A stretch of 64,000 bases of DNA from Thalassovita taeanensis (GCF_900110775.1 NZ_FOEP01000009.1:1-64000), one strand, 5' to 3'. Positions 43,141 through 53,499 are shown, counted from the stretch's first letter. Made by a program: numbers and translations. Notes: generated from the letters alone by a model not told the origin.

Positions 43141-44337
43141 ATGAAACGCGCCGCAATTGTCGCCCCAACCCGCAGCCCAATCGGGCGCTTTGGCGGGGGG
43201 CTTCGTGACTTGGCAGTCGAGCATATGGGCGCGGCAATCGCTCAGTCTGTTTTTGAAAAAAGCGGCATCGATCCCTCCCTGATCGAAGACGTCGTATTTG
43301 CGCAGTCCTATGCCAACAGTGAGACACCTTGCGTTGGCCGCTGGATCGCGCTGAGCGCCGGGCTGCCAATTGATGTTCCGGGGATGCAGCTTGATCGGCG
43401 GTGTGGCGGTGGGCTTCAATCTATCGCCACTGCGGCGATGATGGTGCAGACCGGTGCTTGCGACGTAGTTCTTGCAGGCGGCATCGAAAGCATGAGCAAC
43501 ATTGAGCACTATACCACCGGTGCGCGCTGGGGCAAAAAGATGGGCTCTTTGACGCTGCATGACCGGCTTGACCGTGGGCGCGAGCGCTCGCAACCTGAAG
43601 AGCGTTTTGGCAAGATCTCTGGCATGATCGAAACTGCGGAAAATTTGGCGACCGACTATAATATCTCGCGCGAAGCCGCCGACGCCTTCGCCGCGCGCAG
43701 CCACGCACGCGCTGCAGCGGCATGGGACAGCGGAAAATTCACCGCCGAGGTCACTCCGCTGTCGATCCCCCAACGCCGGGGTGATCCGGTGATTGTGGAT
43801 CGGGACGAAGGCATTCGACCTGAAACAACACCAGAATCATTGGCCAAATTGCGGGCACTCACACCCGGCGGCTGTGTTACCGCTGGGAATGCGAGCCAGC
43901 AAAACGATGCCGCCGCCGCTTGCCTCGTTGTCGCCGAAGACAAGCTGGCCGAGCTGGGGCTTGAGCCTATCGGCTTCCTGACTGGCTGGGCCGCTGCGGG
44001 ATGCGACCCAGCGCGCATGGGAATTGGGCCAGTTCCAGCCACCCAAAAGCTTTTGAAAAAGACCGGGCTAACGCTTGAGCAGATGGATCTGATTGAGGTG
44101 AATGAAGCCTTCGCGTGCCAAGTTCTATCTGTCTTGCAGGCATGGGATATTGGCGACGACCCGCGCGTCAATGTCAACGGCTCAGGCATCTCACTTGGTC
44201 ATCCAATCGGCGCGACGGGCGTGCGCATTATGACAACGTTGCTTCACGAAATGCAGCGGCGCGGCGCGCGGTACGGCCTCGAAACAATGTGCGTTGGTGG
44301 CGGCCAGGGAATGGCCGCTATTTTCGAAGCAGCGTAG
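43141..44337 (+). CDS. Thiolase (acetyl-CoA acyltransferase)
   Basis: A 398-residue thiolase. Nucleophile in DRRCGGGLQS (about residue 88), then NGSGISLGHPIGATG and CVGGGQGMA at the C-terminus. An AAGGAGAAATACC site precedes the ATG. It follows the acyl-CoA dehydrogenase gene and precedes an acetyl-CoA hydrolase/CoA-transferase gene, so it probably releases acetyl-CoA or another short acyl-CoA at the end of the pathway. Confidence 0.92.
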   Translation: MKRAAIVAPTRSPIGRFGGGLRDLAVEHMGAAIAQSVFEKSGIDPSLIEDVVFAQSYANSETPCVGRWIALSAGLPIDVPGMQLDRRCGGGLQSIATAAMMVQTGACDVVLAGGIESMSNIEHYTTGARWGKKMGSLTLHDRLDRGRERSQPEERFGKISGMIETAENLATDYNISREAADAFAARSHARAAAAWDSGKFTAEVTPLSIPQRRGDPVIVDRDEGIRPETTPESLAKLRALTPGGCVTAGNASQQNDAAAACLVVAEDKLAELGLEPIGFLTGWAAAGCDPARMGIGPVPATQKLLKKTGLTLEQMDLIEVNEAFACQVLSVLQAWDIGDDPRVNVNGSGISLGHPIGATGVRIMTTLLHEMQRRGARYGLETMCVGGGQGMAAIFEAA

Positions 44338-44347
44338 GCATCGCAAT

Positions 44348-45610
44348 ATGTGTGTTGAACTCGACCTGAGTGCGTTGCGTCTGAGCGACTATATCAGACC
44401 CGGCGATACCTTGTGTTGGGGCCAAGCCGCAGCGGAGCCACTGAACCTGACCAAGACCTTGATCGACCAGCGCCATAGCATTGGCCCGATCAAGGCCTTT
44501 ATCGGAATAGGGTTTTCGGAAACGCCCGATCCGGCGCTGTGCGACACGATCCAGTTTCAATCTTATTGTGGCACGGGCACCAATAGGAAGCTGATTGCAG
44601 CCAATTGCCTTGATATCCTGCCGATCCCGTATTCCTTTTTTCCAAAGGTGCTTGCGCAGCGCGTGGATGTATTGCTTTTGCAACTCGCCCCGACAGGCAC
44701 AGAGGGCGAGTTCAGTTTTGGAATGGCCTGCGAATATCTTCACGCCCTTGTTGGGCGTGCGCGCGTGGTCATCGCCGAGGTCAACGACCAAGTGCCAGCC
44801 ACACGGTCGGACTGGACCATCAGCGCCGCAGATATCGACGTTCTGATCCGTAGCTCCACCCCTGTGAGTGAGGCCACCTCGCCGTCGGCGCCGACTGCCG
44901 TCGACTTGGCCATCGCGGAGCATGTCGCAGCCCTGATCGATGACGGCGCGACACTGCAGGTCGGTTTGGGAACGCTGCCTACGGCCATTTTGAATGCATT
45001 GTCCGGGCACAGGGATTTGGGTCTTCATTCCGGCATGATCAACGATAGCCTTTCCCGCCTGATCGAAAGCGGCGTGATCACCAACGCCCGCAAAGGCCGC
45101 GATGAAGGCATCAGCATAGGCGGTATGCTCACAGGCGATGCGCGAACCCGGGCCTTTTGCCACAACAACCCGGCCATTCGACTGGCGCCGACAGAATACA
45201 CTCACGCGATCAGGACTTTGGCGCAACTCAACAAGTTCACAGCGATCAACTCTGCCATCGAAGTTGATCTTACCGGACAAGCCAACGCCGAAGTCGCTGC
45301 TGGGCGCTATGTCGGAGCTGTGGGTGGCGGTACTGATTTCTTGCGCGGCGCCGCTGCTTCGGAGGGTGGGCTGCCCATCTTGGCCTTGCCTGCTGCACTC
45401 ACCACAAGGTCGGGCAAGCTGATCAGCAAAATTGTAACCAAGCTGAGCGGTCCTACCAGTGTTTCGCGGGCTGACGCAGGCATTGTCGTGACTGAATACG
45501 GTGTCGCCGATCTGCGCGGCCTTGGCTTGGCTGCGCGGGTCGAAAAAATGATCTCAATCGCCCATCCCGACCTGCGAGAGCAGTTGAGCCGAGACGCGGT
45601 GCCAAGTTGA
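44348..45610 (+). CDS. Acetyl-CoA hydrolase/4-hydroxybutyrate CoA-transferase family protein
   Basis: A 420-residue class I CoA-transferase-type protein (MCVELDLSALRLSDYI start). The two-domain fold shows GDTLCWGQAAAEP and LIDDGATLQVGLGTLPTAI in the N-terminal half; the catalytic glutamate is in NSAIEVDLTGQANAEVA and the GGGTDFLRGA loop follows. A longer frame from 44294 overlaps the thiolase gene and is rejected. It lies 10 bp after the thiolase gene. It swaps CoA between short acids, for example acetate and a pathway acid. Confidence 0.88.
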   Translation: MCVELDLSALRLSDYIRPGDTLCWGQAAAEPLNLTKTLIDQRHSIGPIKAFIGIGFSETPDPALCDTIQFQSYCGTGTNRKLIAANCLDILPIPYSFFPKVLAQRVDVLLLQLAPTGTEGEFSFGMACEYLHALVGRARVVIAEVNDQVPATRSDWTISAADIDVLIRSSTPVSEATSPSAPTAVDLAIAEHVAALIDDGATLQVGLGTLPTAILNALSGHRDLGLHSGMINDSLSRLIESGVITNARKGRDEGISIGGMLTGDARTRAFCHNNPAIRLAPTEYTHAIRTLAQLNKFTAINSAIEVDLTGQANAEVAAGRYVGAVGGGTDFLRGAAASEGGLPILALPAALTTRSGKLISKIVTKLSGPTSVSRADAGIVVTEYGVADLRGLGLAARVEKMISIAHPDLREQLSRDAVPS

Positions 45611-45621
45611 CGAAACGCCCC

Positions 45622-46722
45622 CTATAGGGCCGTTACACCCCAATCTGACATGACCTCATCATTGTGCTCGCCCGCGTTTGGTGGGCGGCGACCAATGCTC
45701 CCCGGTGTACGGCTGAACCTTGGCGCAGGGGCGGGCTGCACAACATCATGTACCGTTACAAAGGTCTCTCGTGCCTTGTTGTGCGGATGCTCGGGGGCTT
45801 CAGCCATGGTAAGAACCGGCGCAAAACAAACATCCGTCCCTTCCAGCAACTCACACCAGTCTTGGCGGGGCTTCGTTAGAAACAGCTCGACAAGAAGTTG
45901 CTTTTTTTCCGCCCAGCTTGCTCTGTCCATCTGATTAAGCATTGTAGGATGATCGGAAAACCCGACCTTTTCCAAAAACAATTTGTAAAACTGTGGCTCG
46001 AGCGGACCTAGAGAGACCCAGCTTTCGTCAGCGCATTTGAATGTGCCATAGAACGGTGCGCTGCCATCCAACAGATTTGAAGCCCGCTCATCTGACCATC
46101 GGCCCGCGTTTTTCATGCTATACATCAAAGACATCAAATGCGCAGCGCCATCGGTCATAGCGGCGTCAACAACTTGGCCCTGCCCCGACGATTTGGCTTC
46201 AAGAATGGCGCTCAGAATCCCGATCGCCAGATACATCGACCCACCGCCGAAATCTCCAACAAGGTTCAACGGCGCGACCGGGCCCGACTCCGCCGTCCCG
46301 ATGGCAGCCAGGGCGCCAGTTAGCGAGATATAGTTGATGTCGTGGCCCGCCGCATTGGCCAATGGGCCAAATTGGCCCCACCCAGTCATGCGCCCAAAGA
46401 CCAATGCGGGGTTGAGCTCTAAACACACCTCAGGCCCCAAACCTAGACGCTCCATTACGCCGGGTCGAAATCCCTCGATCAAAGCATCGGCTTTCGAGAT
46501 CAGTTGAAGCGCTGTATCCACGCCTTCTTTGGATTTCAAATCAACAGAAACAGACCGACGCCCCCGAGAGAGAACATCGTAAGCGCTCTCTTTGCTGGCG
46601 CCGTTCTGAGGACGCTCCAGCCTTACAACGTCCGCCCCCAAGTCAGCCAACAACATTGCGCAGAAAGGTCCCGGCCCAATGCCAGCCATTTCAATGATCT
46701 TAATTCCGTTCAGCGGGCCCAT
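45622..46722 (-). CDS. Class III (CaiB/BaiF) CoA-transferase or acyl-CoA racemase-like protein
   Basis: A 366-residue family III protein. [38 protein letters not shown] is close to alpha-methylacyl-CoA racemases as well as CoA-transferases; the catalytic aspartate is in [13 protein letters not shown]. It is convergent with the CoA-hydrolase gene (11 bp apart) and lies downstream of the liv terminator. Racemase (2-methyl-branched acyl-CoA) or transferase activity cannot be told apart. Confidence 0.85.
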   Translation of the reverse strand: MGPLNGIKIIEMAGIGPGPFCAMLLADLGADVVRLERPQNGASKESAYDVLSRGRRSVSVDLKSKEGVDTALQLISKADALIEGFRPGVMERLGLGPEVCLELNPALVFGRMTGWGQFGPLANAAGHDINYISLTGALAAIGTAESGPVAPLNLVGDFGGGSMYLAIGILSAILEAKSSGQGQVVDAAMTDGAAHLMSLMYSMKNAGRWSDERASNLLDGSAPFYGTFKCADESWVSLGPLEPQFYKLFLEKVGFSDHPTMLNQMDRASWAEKKQLLVELFLTKPRQDWCELLEGTDVCFAPVLTMAEAPEHPHNKARETFVTVHDVVQPAPAPRFSRTPGSIGRRPPNAGEHNDEVMSDWGVTAL

Positions 46723-46767
46723 ATAACGTCATCCTATTCGGGCGCTTTTCACGGGGCCCATACGGTC

Positions 46768-46801
46768 AAAAAGATGCCCCACCGATTTCGCGGCGGGGCA
46801 T
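46768..46801 (-). terminator. Rho-independent terminator after livK
   Basis: On the minus strand a strong stem, ATGCCCCGCCG with CGGTGGGGCAT (one G-U-type mismatch), is followed by CTTTTT. It sits 10 bp after the stop of the substrate-binding protein gene and so ends the liv transcript. Confidence 0.8.
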
Positions 46802-46811
46802 TTGATTTGAT

Positions 46812-47978
46812 TTATTTGACTGGCTCGAATGCCAGTACGTCGACATTGGCCTTCATCAACCCCAGCTCCAACCGCGCAAAGTGATCGTCCGCGCTAAAGC
46901 TGACCGGCGAAGAAATGCCGGTTTCGAAATCGGTAAGGCCCTCAAGTTTTTCGATGGTGCAGTCCCAGGTCGGTTCTGCGCCACAACGAGAAATCGCTTC
47001 GAACATTGCCCGTGCCGCGATGTAGCCGGTGAAGGTATAGCGGTTCGTCGCTGCCATTTCGTCTTCGGTCAGAAACCCGGAAAGTTTTTCCAGAAATGCG
47101 ATGCCTTTTTCGGATTGTTCCGGCACGACATAATCGGTCGCATAGAGATTGCTTCCTGCATCCCCCATCAGCTTCAGGATCGCAGGCACACGCCCCACGA
47201 AAGACGACCCAAGCGGGATGTCATAGCCCAGACGCTCAAGCTCTTTTGCCATGCCGACGTTTTCGGCGATAATCCCGCCCATCATGAACAGCTCGGCGCC
47301 GGACGCCTGAAGGCGCAGCATTTCGGACGAAAAATCGCGCTGACCCCGGGTGTATTTGTCGTCGTAGGCAACGTCAAACTTCAGATCGGCAAGCGCGCGA
47401 TCAAAGCCTTGATGCGTTAGCGAACCATATTCATCGTCCTGAACGATAATACCCCAGGATTTTCCTGGGTTCAGGGCCGACAGCTCTCGCACGATGGCTT
47501 CGGAGGCAGCGTCATAAGTGCTCCCGACCACGAAAATATTCGGGACAAGAGGCGTATGAAGCTCTTCTGCGATGCCGATTGGCGAAATCGCAGGAATACC
47601 GCTGTCCCGCACAAGTGGAAGCACCGTCAGGCCCTGCGCAGCGCCCGAAAGCGACGTGAGGGCGAAAACCTTGTGCACGGTCAAAAGCTTACGGACCCCC
47701 TCGACCGTTCTTGAGTTAACATAGCCATCATCTTCGACGATGATACGGATCATGCGCCCGTTAATGCCACCTGCGGCATTGATCTCGGCCGCTGCCGCTT
47801 TCACACCCAGAGTGTGCGCAAACCCGAGCAAAGCAGGCGGGCCGGACACGGGCAGCACCTCGCCGATCAGGATTTCGGTATCAGTGATGCCTTGCTGCTC
47901 GGCAAGTGCCCCCGTTGCTGTTCCCAGCAAGAGCCCCGCGACTAGACCAAGCGTTGTTGGCAGAGACTTAATATTCAT
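46812..47978 (-). CDS. livK: ABC transporter substrate-binding protein, branched-chain amino acid type
   Basis: A 388-residue periplasmic binding protein of the Leu/Ile/Val-binding type I fold, with a signal peptide ending at GALA (about residue 26). ITDTEILIGEVLPVSGPPALLGFAHTLGVKAAAAEINAAGGINGR is the family N-terminal region. It is last in a transporter operon that also encodes an acyl-CoA synthetase, a combination used for aromatic and other hydrophobic acids rather than amino acids. A GAGGAGG site precedes the ATG. Confidence 0.9.
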   Translation of the reverse strand: MNIKSLPTTLGLVAGLLLGTATGALAEQQGITDTEILIGEVLPVSGPPALLGFAHTLGVKAAAAEINAAGGINGRMIRIIVEDDGYVNSRTVEGVRKLLTVHKVFALTSLSGAAQGLTVLPLVRDSGIPAISPIGIAEELHTPLVPNIFVVGSTYDAASEAIVRELSALNPGKSWGIIVQDDEYGSLTHQGFDRALADLKFDVAYDDKYTRGQRDFSSEMLRLQASGAELFMMGGIIAENVGMAKELERLGYDIPLGSSFVGRVPAILKLMGDAGSNLYATDYVVPEQSEKGIAFLEKLSGFLTEDEMAATNRYTFTGYIAARAMFEAISRCGAEPTWDCTIEKLEGLTDFETGISSPVSFSADDHFARLELGLMKANVDVLAFEPVK

Positions 47979-48018
47979 TTGGTTTCCTCCTCGTTGATAC
48001 TTCGGCAGTCCTTGGCTC

Positions 48019-49065
48019 TTAATACTTGAGTGGCCAATTCACCCATGTGCGCTGCACATCCTTCCAAATCCCGACCAAACCGGTAGGATCAAAGCGTAAA
48101 AATCCAATTATAATAACACCATAGAGGATATTTCGAACCTCAAAGGCTTTGGTCGCCATAACCTCTTGCGCGGCGTCGCCAGTCAGGCTGAGCAAGACGC
48201 CTGTGATCTCGGGGAGCAGCACAATCAAAATCGTGCCCAGAACCACCCCAAGCGCCGACCCCAAACCGCCGACAACCAAAATGGCCAAAGCCTCGATCGT
48301 GAGATGGAAAGTGAAGCCTTCAACGGTGACAAAGCTAAGATAAACGCCAAACAAAGCCCCCGCGATGCCGGTCATAAAGGCGCTCATGACAAAGGCCAGC
48401 AGCTTGTAGGCGATCAGGTTGATGCCCATTGATTGCGCCGCAATATCATTGTCTCTGATGGCCATAAACGCACGTCCGATCCGCGAACGCCGAATGTTCA
48501 GGGTGACGGCAAGCGCAGCTACGGCAAAAAACAGGCACAGCCAGTAAAATGCGGCATCAGATTTGAAGCTGATCCCAAACATTGTCGGGCGCGGCAAAAA
48601 GATTCCACTGGATCCGTTGGTGATAAAGTCCGCTTCAAGAATTGCCGTATTGATAATGAATGCAAAAGCCATCGTCGTGATCGCCAGATAGATACCTTTG
48701 AGCCGCAACGACGGTGCCCCGACGATGACCCCCGCGATCGCGGGCACGATACCCGCCATCAGGAACCCCAAGAGCGGGTGCAGGCCATGAATACCCACCG
48801 TCACCGCGTATCCATAGGCACCCAGGACGAGAAATCCGACATGCCCCAGCGAAACCAGACCAGTATAGCCCATCAAGATGTTGAGCCCCAAGGCGCCCAC
48901 CAGCGTGAACAAGATCACGGTCACGAGCCCTAATAGATGGGCGTCCAGAACCATCGGCGCGCCGATAAGCGCAACCATCAACAGGCATGACCACGTTGCA
49001 ACCGACTTTGAGTCTGTCAGCGCAATGAGTTCGCCAACGTTTTGTTTGAAATTTCCGCTGCGCAT
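48019..49065 (-). CDS. livM: ABC transporter permease, LivM type
   Basis: A 348-residue inner-membrane permease with about ten helices. GLNILMGYTGLVSLGHVGFLVLGAYGYAV and GLGSALGVVLGTILIVLLPEI are LivM signatures. It overlaps the livH stop by one base (TAATG), so translation is coupled. It forms the channel with LivH, energised by LivG/LivF. Confidence 0.92.
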   Translation of the reverse strand: MRSGNFKQNVGELIALTDSKSVATWSCLLMVALIGAPMVLDAHLLGLVTVILFTLVGALGLNILMGYTGLVSLGHVGFLVLGAYGYAVTVGIHGLHPLLGFLMAGIVPAIAGVIVGAPSLRLKGIYLAITTMAFAFIINTAILEADFITNGSSGIFLPRPTMFGISFKSDAAFYWLCLFFAVAALAVTLNIRRSRIGRAFMAIRDNDIAAQSMGINLIAYKLLAFVMSAFMTGIAGALFGVYLSFVTVEGFTFHLTIEALAILVVGGLGSALGVVLGTILIVLLPEITGVLLSLTGDAAQEVMATKAFEVRNILYGVIIIGFLRFDPTGLVGIWKDVQRTWVNWPLKY

Positions 49066-49937
49066 TAGACTCTCTCAATCTCACGTTGACCGAACAAGCC
49101 CGAAGGTCGGATCATCAAGACGCCAACGATCAGAACGAAGCCCGAAATTTCTTTGATGGTGGATGACATATAGCCACCGGTCATATTTTCGATCAGCCCA
49201 ACAATGATGCCACCGAAGGCGGAACCAAGAACCGCGTCCAAGCCACCCAAGATAGCAGCAGGAAAGGCTTTAAGGCCGATTGAGTAGATATCAGGGGAAA
49301 TGTCGTACAGCGCAGCAAAGCAGACCCCAGCCATGCCGGCGATTGTCGATGAGGCGGCCCAAGCAACGGCTTGGACCCGTGCAGTGTTCACGCCCATCAA
49401 AAGCGCAGTCCGGTCGTCATCGGCCACCGCGCGCATCGCTATCCCATAACGGCTGTAACGGAAGAACGCCCACGAGGCGACCAACAGCGCGCCCATAAGG
49501 CCAATCACAAAGACCTGCCCAGCGCGCATGTTCAGATTGCCGATACGTATCAATTCGCTGGCGGCCTCAATTCCCATTGGGTGTGGCGACGCATCCCAGA
49601 TAAGCAGAACAAGCGACCGCAGGATCACTGCCAAACCAATTGTGACAAGAACAATGGAAAAGATCGGTTCACCCATCATTGGGCGGATCAGAAGCCTTTC
49701 GATGACAAGCCCCAAAACCATACCCGCAACAATCGTAAACACAGCGACCCCAATCAGCCCGCTTCCGAACTGACCAGCGAAGGCCCAAGTCAAATAAGCC
49801 ACCATCATGGCAACTTCGCCTTGGGCAAAATTGATAAGCCCCGTAGATTTATAGACCAATGCAAAGGCCATCGCGATCAGGCCATAGATGGCACCGATAG
49901 CGATGCCCGTCGCGGTGAGCTGGATTAAGTAATTCAC
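49065..49937 (-). CDS. livH: ABC transporter permease, LivH type
   Basis: A 290-residue permease starting with GTG (MNYLIQLTATGIAIGAIYGLIAMAFALVYKSTGLINFAQGE). AFPAAILGGLDAVLGSAFGGIIVGLIENM is the conserved coupling region. The GTGA overlap with the acyl-CoA synthetase stop shows tight coupling to that gene. Confidence 0.92.
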   Translation of the reverse strand: MNYLIQLTATGIAIGAIYGLIAMAFALVYKSTGLINFAQGEVAMMVAYLTWAFAGQFGSGLIGVAVFTIVAGMVLGLVIERLLIRPMMGEPIFSIVLVTIGLAVILRSLVLLIWDASPHPMGIEAASELIRIGNLNMRAGQVFVIGLMGALLVASWAFFRYSRYGIAMRAVADDDRTALLMGVNTARVQAVAWAASSTIAGMAGVCFAALYDISPDIYSIGLKAFPAAILGGLDAVLGSAFGGIIVGLIENMTGGYMSSTIKEISGFVLIVGVLMIRPSGLFGQREIERV

Positions 49938-51799
49938 GCCTTTGTCCCCCCGTAAATATACGCAATTTCTGCTTCAAACTTGGTTTCGATAATCGCGCGC
50001 CTCACCTTTTGGGTTGCGGTCAACTCGCCATCATCCTGATCCAGTTCTTTCTCTAGAAGAGCAAATCGCCGTATGTTTTCCACCCTCGCGAACCGACCAT
50101 TCACTTCATCGACAATGCCTTGGATCAGCTCTCGCGTTTCCGGAAGTTTGGCCAGCGACGTAAATGTCGTATAGGCAATGTCATTGTCGCGCGCCCAACG
50201 GCCAACGTCGTCGTATTCGATCTGAATGATTGCACCGAGGAACTTTCGGCCTTCGCCGACGACTATCGCCTCTTTGACGTAAGGGCTGTCCTTCAACGCA
50301 TTTTCAATTTCAGACGGCGCGATATTCTTCCCGCCGCTCGTGATAATGATTGATTTCTTTCGATCGACGATAGCGATCTCGTCGCCCTCCAGAACCTCGA
50401 CGATATCACCAGTTGCCAGCCAACCGTCCTCGGAAACGGTGTCCTTGGTTGCTGCGTCGTTATAGAGGTAACCAGAAAAGACGCCCGGAGATCTCAAAAA
50501 GATCTCGTTGTCTTCGCCCAGCTTCCATTCGGTATTTGGAAAGGCGCGACCGCTACTGCCGGTTCTGAAATAGCTTGTATCCGTTTGCACAAAAGCAAGT
50601 CCGGCAGATTCAGTCTGGCCATAACCCTGCCCGACCGGCAAGCCAATGATATCAAAAAAGCGCAGAGTTTCCGGAGAAATGGACGCACCACCGCACATGC
50701 GAACCCGCGAGTTTTGAAGCCCCATAAACCGCTGCATATTGCGGAACATGCCCCAATACAGCAGTTTCGACATGACCTTGTCCCCAAAGGATACATCCCC
50801 TTTGGTCGCAATCCGTCGATCCGACAAAACGCGGCCCTTGGCCATCGCCCAATCATAGGCTTTTTTACGAATTTTACCGCTGTCGTTTACCCGAAAGACA
50901 AAGCCCGATTGCAGCTTTTCCCAAATGCGCGGCACGCCCAGCATATAGGACGGCGCAATTTCACGGACATTGGCGGCGACCGTGTCGATGGATTCAGCAA
51001 AATTGATCTTGCCAGACATGACGAGATGCATCACCGGGCCATAGCAGCGTTCGGCGACGTGACAGAGCGGCAGATAGCTGACCGTCTCGAGGTCGAGCCC
51101 CTCCAACCCAACCATTTCCGCATAGGCGTGGGTTGCATAGATGATCCCACGGTGGCTCAGAAGCGCTCCCTTGGGTTTGCCCGTGGTGCCCGAGGTATAA
51201 ACTATGATTGCCACATCGTCAGGCGTGCCCTCCGTAATGGCGGCATCCAGCCATGCATCAGCTTCGGGATGTTCTGCGCGATAAGCATCGCCTAGCGCCA
51301 ACAAGTCGTCAAAGCTGCCAAGGTGATCCTCAGTATATTCCCGCATTCCCTTGTTGTCGACGCAGTAACACTTGAGCAGATCGGGCATTCCGCCCTCAAA
51401 CTTCAACGCATCCAGCACCTTGTCAGTTTGTTCCTGATCCCCGGTGATTGCGACCTTGGCCTTGCAGTGTTTCACGATATATTGCAATTCCGGCCATGGG
51501 TTTGTGGGATAAATCCCGGTCACCCGCACCCCAATCATCTGAGCACCCAGATCCGCATACAGCCACTCCGGCGTGTTCTCACTGGCGATCGCAATCGTGT
51601 CTTCTTTGGTCAGACCAAGCGCCCAAAGGCCAAAGGCCACGCGGCGCGCTGTTTGGTAGTAGTGGTTCCAGTCAGCCCCCTGCCACAGACCGAACTTCTT
51701 CTCCCTCAGTGCAAGTTTTGATCCATGTTCGGCAGCGTTTTGGCGCAACATCTTGGGCAATGTTGTTTCACCAGCCATCAGCACTTCTTTTGCAATCAT
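49934..51799 (-). CDS. AMP-forming acyl-CoA synthetase embedded in the liv operon
   Basis: A 621-residue long-chain (FadD15/LACS-like) CoA ligase. Phosphate loop YTSGTTGKPKGALLSH, the QGYGQTESAG motif and DGWLATGDIVEV are present, with a C-terminal lysine region (TATQKVRR) differing from the standard. The ATG overlaps livG by ATGA, and livH overlaps its stop. Co-translation with a transporter suggests the imported acid is captured as its CoA ester. Not predicted to act on amino acids. Confidence 0.9.
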   Translation of the reverse strand: MIAKEVLMAGETTLPKMLRQNAAEHGSKLALREKKFGLWQGADWNHYYQTARRVAFGLWALGLTKEDTIAIASENTPEWLYADLGAQMIGVRVTGIYPTNPWPELQYIVKHCKAKVAITGDQEQTDKVLDALKFEGGMPDLLKCYCVDNKGMREYTEDHLGSFDDLLALGDAYRAEHPEADAWLDAAITEGTPDDVAIIVYTSGTTGKPKGALLSHRGIIYATHAYAEMVGLEGLDLETVSYLPLCHVAERCYGPVMHLVMSGKINFAESIDTVAANVREIAPSYMLGVPRIWEKLQSGFVFRVNDSGKIRKKAYDWAMAKGRVLSDRRIATKGDVSFGDKVMSKLLYWGMFRNMQRFMGLQNSRVRMCGGASISPETLRFFDIIGLPVGQGYGQTESAGLAFVQTDTSYFRTGSSGRAFPNTEWKLGEDNEIFLRSPGVFSGYLYNDAATKDTVSEDGWLATGDIVEVLEGDEIAIVDRKKSIIITSGGKNIAPSEIENALKDSPYVKEAIVVGEGRKFLGAIIQIEYDDVGRWARDNDIAYTTFTSLAKLPETRELIQGIVDEVNGRFARVENIRRFALLEKELDQDDGELTATQKVRRAIIETKFEAEIAYIYGGTKA

Positions 51800-52575
51800 T
51801 TCGCCGCTCCTTCGCTCTCGCCAAGATAGGCTTTGATGACGTCAGGGTTTGCTTTGATCTCATCCGGCGTTCCGCTGGCGATTTTGCTGCCAAAGTTGAT
51901 CACATGGATGTAGTCAGAAATATCCATCACGATTTTCATGTCGTGCTCGACCATCAAAATCGGGATTCCCAATTCTTCACGGATGTCCAAGACAAATCGG
52001 GCAATGTCTTCACTTTCTTCGTGATTCATCCCCGCGACGATCTCGTCCAGAAGTAAGATTTTTGGATCGCAGGCCAGGGCGCGGCCAAGCTCGACGCGCT
52101 TTTGCAATCCGTATGACAATCCACCGACGGGCATATCGCGGATTTCCTCAATCTCCAGAAAATCGACGATTTCCTCGGCGCGCTGACGCGCCGCCATTTC
52201 TTCCCGGCGCGCACGCCCCCAGAAAATGGCCGCATCCAGCGCGTTTGACTTCATATGAACATGGCGTCCGACCAGAATATTTTCGATCACGGTGCCCTGC
52301 GAAAACAACGCAAGATTCTGAAATGTCCGGCCAACACCGGCTGCGGCATATTTCCACGGCTTCATATTGGTGGTGTCTTGGCCGTCAAATATGATTTTTC
52401 CAGCACTTGGCCGCAAGACACCACTGATCATGTTGAACAAGGTCGTCTTGCCAGCGCCATTCGGACCGATCACAGAGCATATCTGGCCACGTTCGACCGT
52501 CATGCTGACATCATTGACAGCCTTAATTCCACCAAAGGATTTGGAGAGATTGGTGATCTCTAAAAGCGCGCTCAT
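51796..52575 (-). CDS. livG: ABC transporter ATP-binding protein, LivG type
   Basis: A 259-residue ATPase. Walker A GPNGAGKT, the signature VGGLSYGLQKRVELGRAL (ABC motif degenerate as usual for LivG) and Walker B ILLLDEIVAGM with MNHEE. The start MSALLEITNLSKSFGGI at 52575 overlaps the livF stop by ATGA; an ATG nine bases upstream is less likely. It drives LivHM together with LivF. Confidence 0.92.
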   Translation of the reverse strand: MSALLEITNLSKSFGGIKAVNDVSMTVERGQICSVIGPNGAGKTTLFNMISGVLRPSAGKIIFDGQDTTNMKPWKYAAAGVGRTFQNLALFSQGTVIENILVGRHVHMKSNALDAAIFWGRARREEMAARQRAEEIVDFLEIEEIRDMPVGGLSYGLQKRVELGRALACDPKILLLDEIVAGMNHEESEDIARFVLDIREELGIPILMVEHDMKIVMDISDYIHVINFGSKIASGTPDEIKANPDVIKAYLGESEGAAK

Positions 52576-53438
52576 GACAGCCACCTCTTGCGACGTTTAT
52601 AGTGCTTCACATCCCGCATGCTTTTTCCTTCGCTGGCCTCGCCCAGCCCCAGATAAAACTCTTTCACATCACGGTTGTTAGCCAACGCATCTGCGGCTCC
52701 ATCCATCACGACCCGACCGTTCTCCATGATGTAGGCGTAGTCGGCGATCTCGAGGGCGCGATGGGCATTTTGCTCAACCAACAAGATCGAGGCCCCGTTT
52801 TCATCACGCAGCTTGCGCAACACCTTGAAAATTTCGTCAATGATTTGGGGGGCCAAACCAAGTGAAGGCTCGTCCAGACACAGCAGCTTTGGGTCACTCA
52901 TCAAAGCGCGCCCGACGGCAACCATCTGCTGTTCCCCACCCGACAGATATCCAGAGATATGTGATGCCTTTTCTTTGAGGCGCGGAAACAGCTCGAAGAC
53001 GAACTCCAAACGCTCTGCAAGCACTTTACTGCCGACCAGATGCCCCCCCATCACAAGGTTTTCATGCACGGTCAGCGGAGCGAATAGCCGACGCCCCTCA
53101 GGCACCTGCACCAACCCGCGCCCTACAATGAGGTCGGGCATAAGCTCCGAGATATTTTCGCCCCTGAAGTTGATACTGCCGTTTTCGATCTCACCATCTT
53201 CGGTAAACAATACCCCAGATACACCTTTGAGGATTGTCGACTTCCCAGCTCCGTTGGCACCGAGTAACGCCACGATTTTCCCTGCGGAAACCGATAGAGA
53301 TACATCACGGACTGCCTCGATCGAGCTATTGTAGACAACCTTGAGATTTCGAATTGAAAGTAGGTTTTCACTATCGTCCAACACTGCGGTGGACTTGACA
53401 GCTCCGCCGGTCACGGAATGATGTTGATCAGTCGTCAA
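52572..53438 (-). CDS. livF: ABC transporter ATP-binding protein, LivF type
   Basis: A LivF-type ATPase: Walker A GANGAGKST, signature YLSGGEQQMVAVGRALM and Walker B LLCLDEPSLGLAPQ. The start is taken as TTG at 53438 (LTTDQHHSV), 7 bp after GGGGGGAG, leaving an unusual ~28-residue N-terminal extension before LLSIRNLKVVYN. A start at 53498 is possible but has a weaker site. It is the first gene of the liv unit on the minus strand. Confidence 0.88.
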   Translation of the reverse strand: MTTDQHHSVTGGAVKSTAVLDDSENLLSIRNLKVVYNSSIEAVRDVSLSVSAGKIVALLGANGAGKSTILKGVSGVLFTEDGEIENGSINFRGENISELMPDLIVGRGLVQVPEGRRLFAPLTVHENLVMGGHLVGSKVLAERLEFVFELFPRLKEKASHISGYLSGGEQQMVAVGRALMSDPKLLCLDEPSLGLAPQIIDEIFKVLRKLRDENGASILLVEQNAHRALEIADYAYIMENGRVVMDGAADALANNRDVKEFYLGLGEASEGKSMRDVKHYKRRKRWLS

Positions 53439-53499
53439 CTTGTTGCTCCCCCCTTTTGACTGCGTCAAAACTTCGCAGTCGTTCGCCTCTAATAACAAA

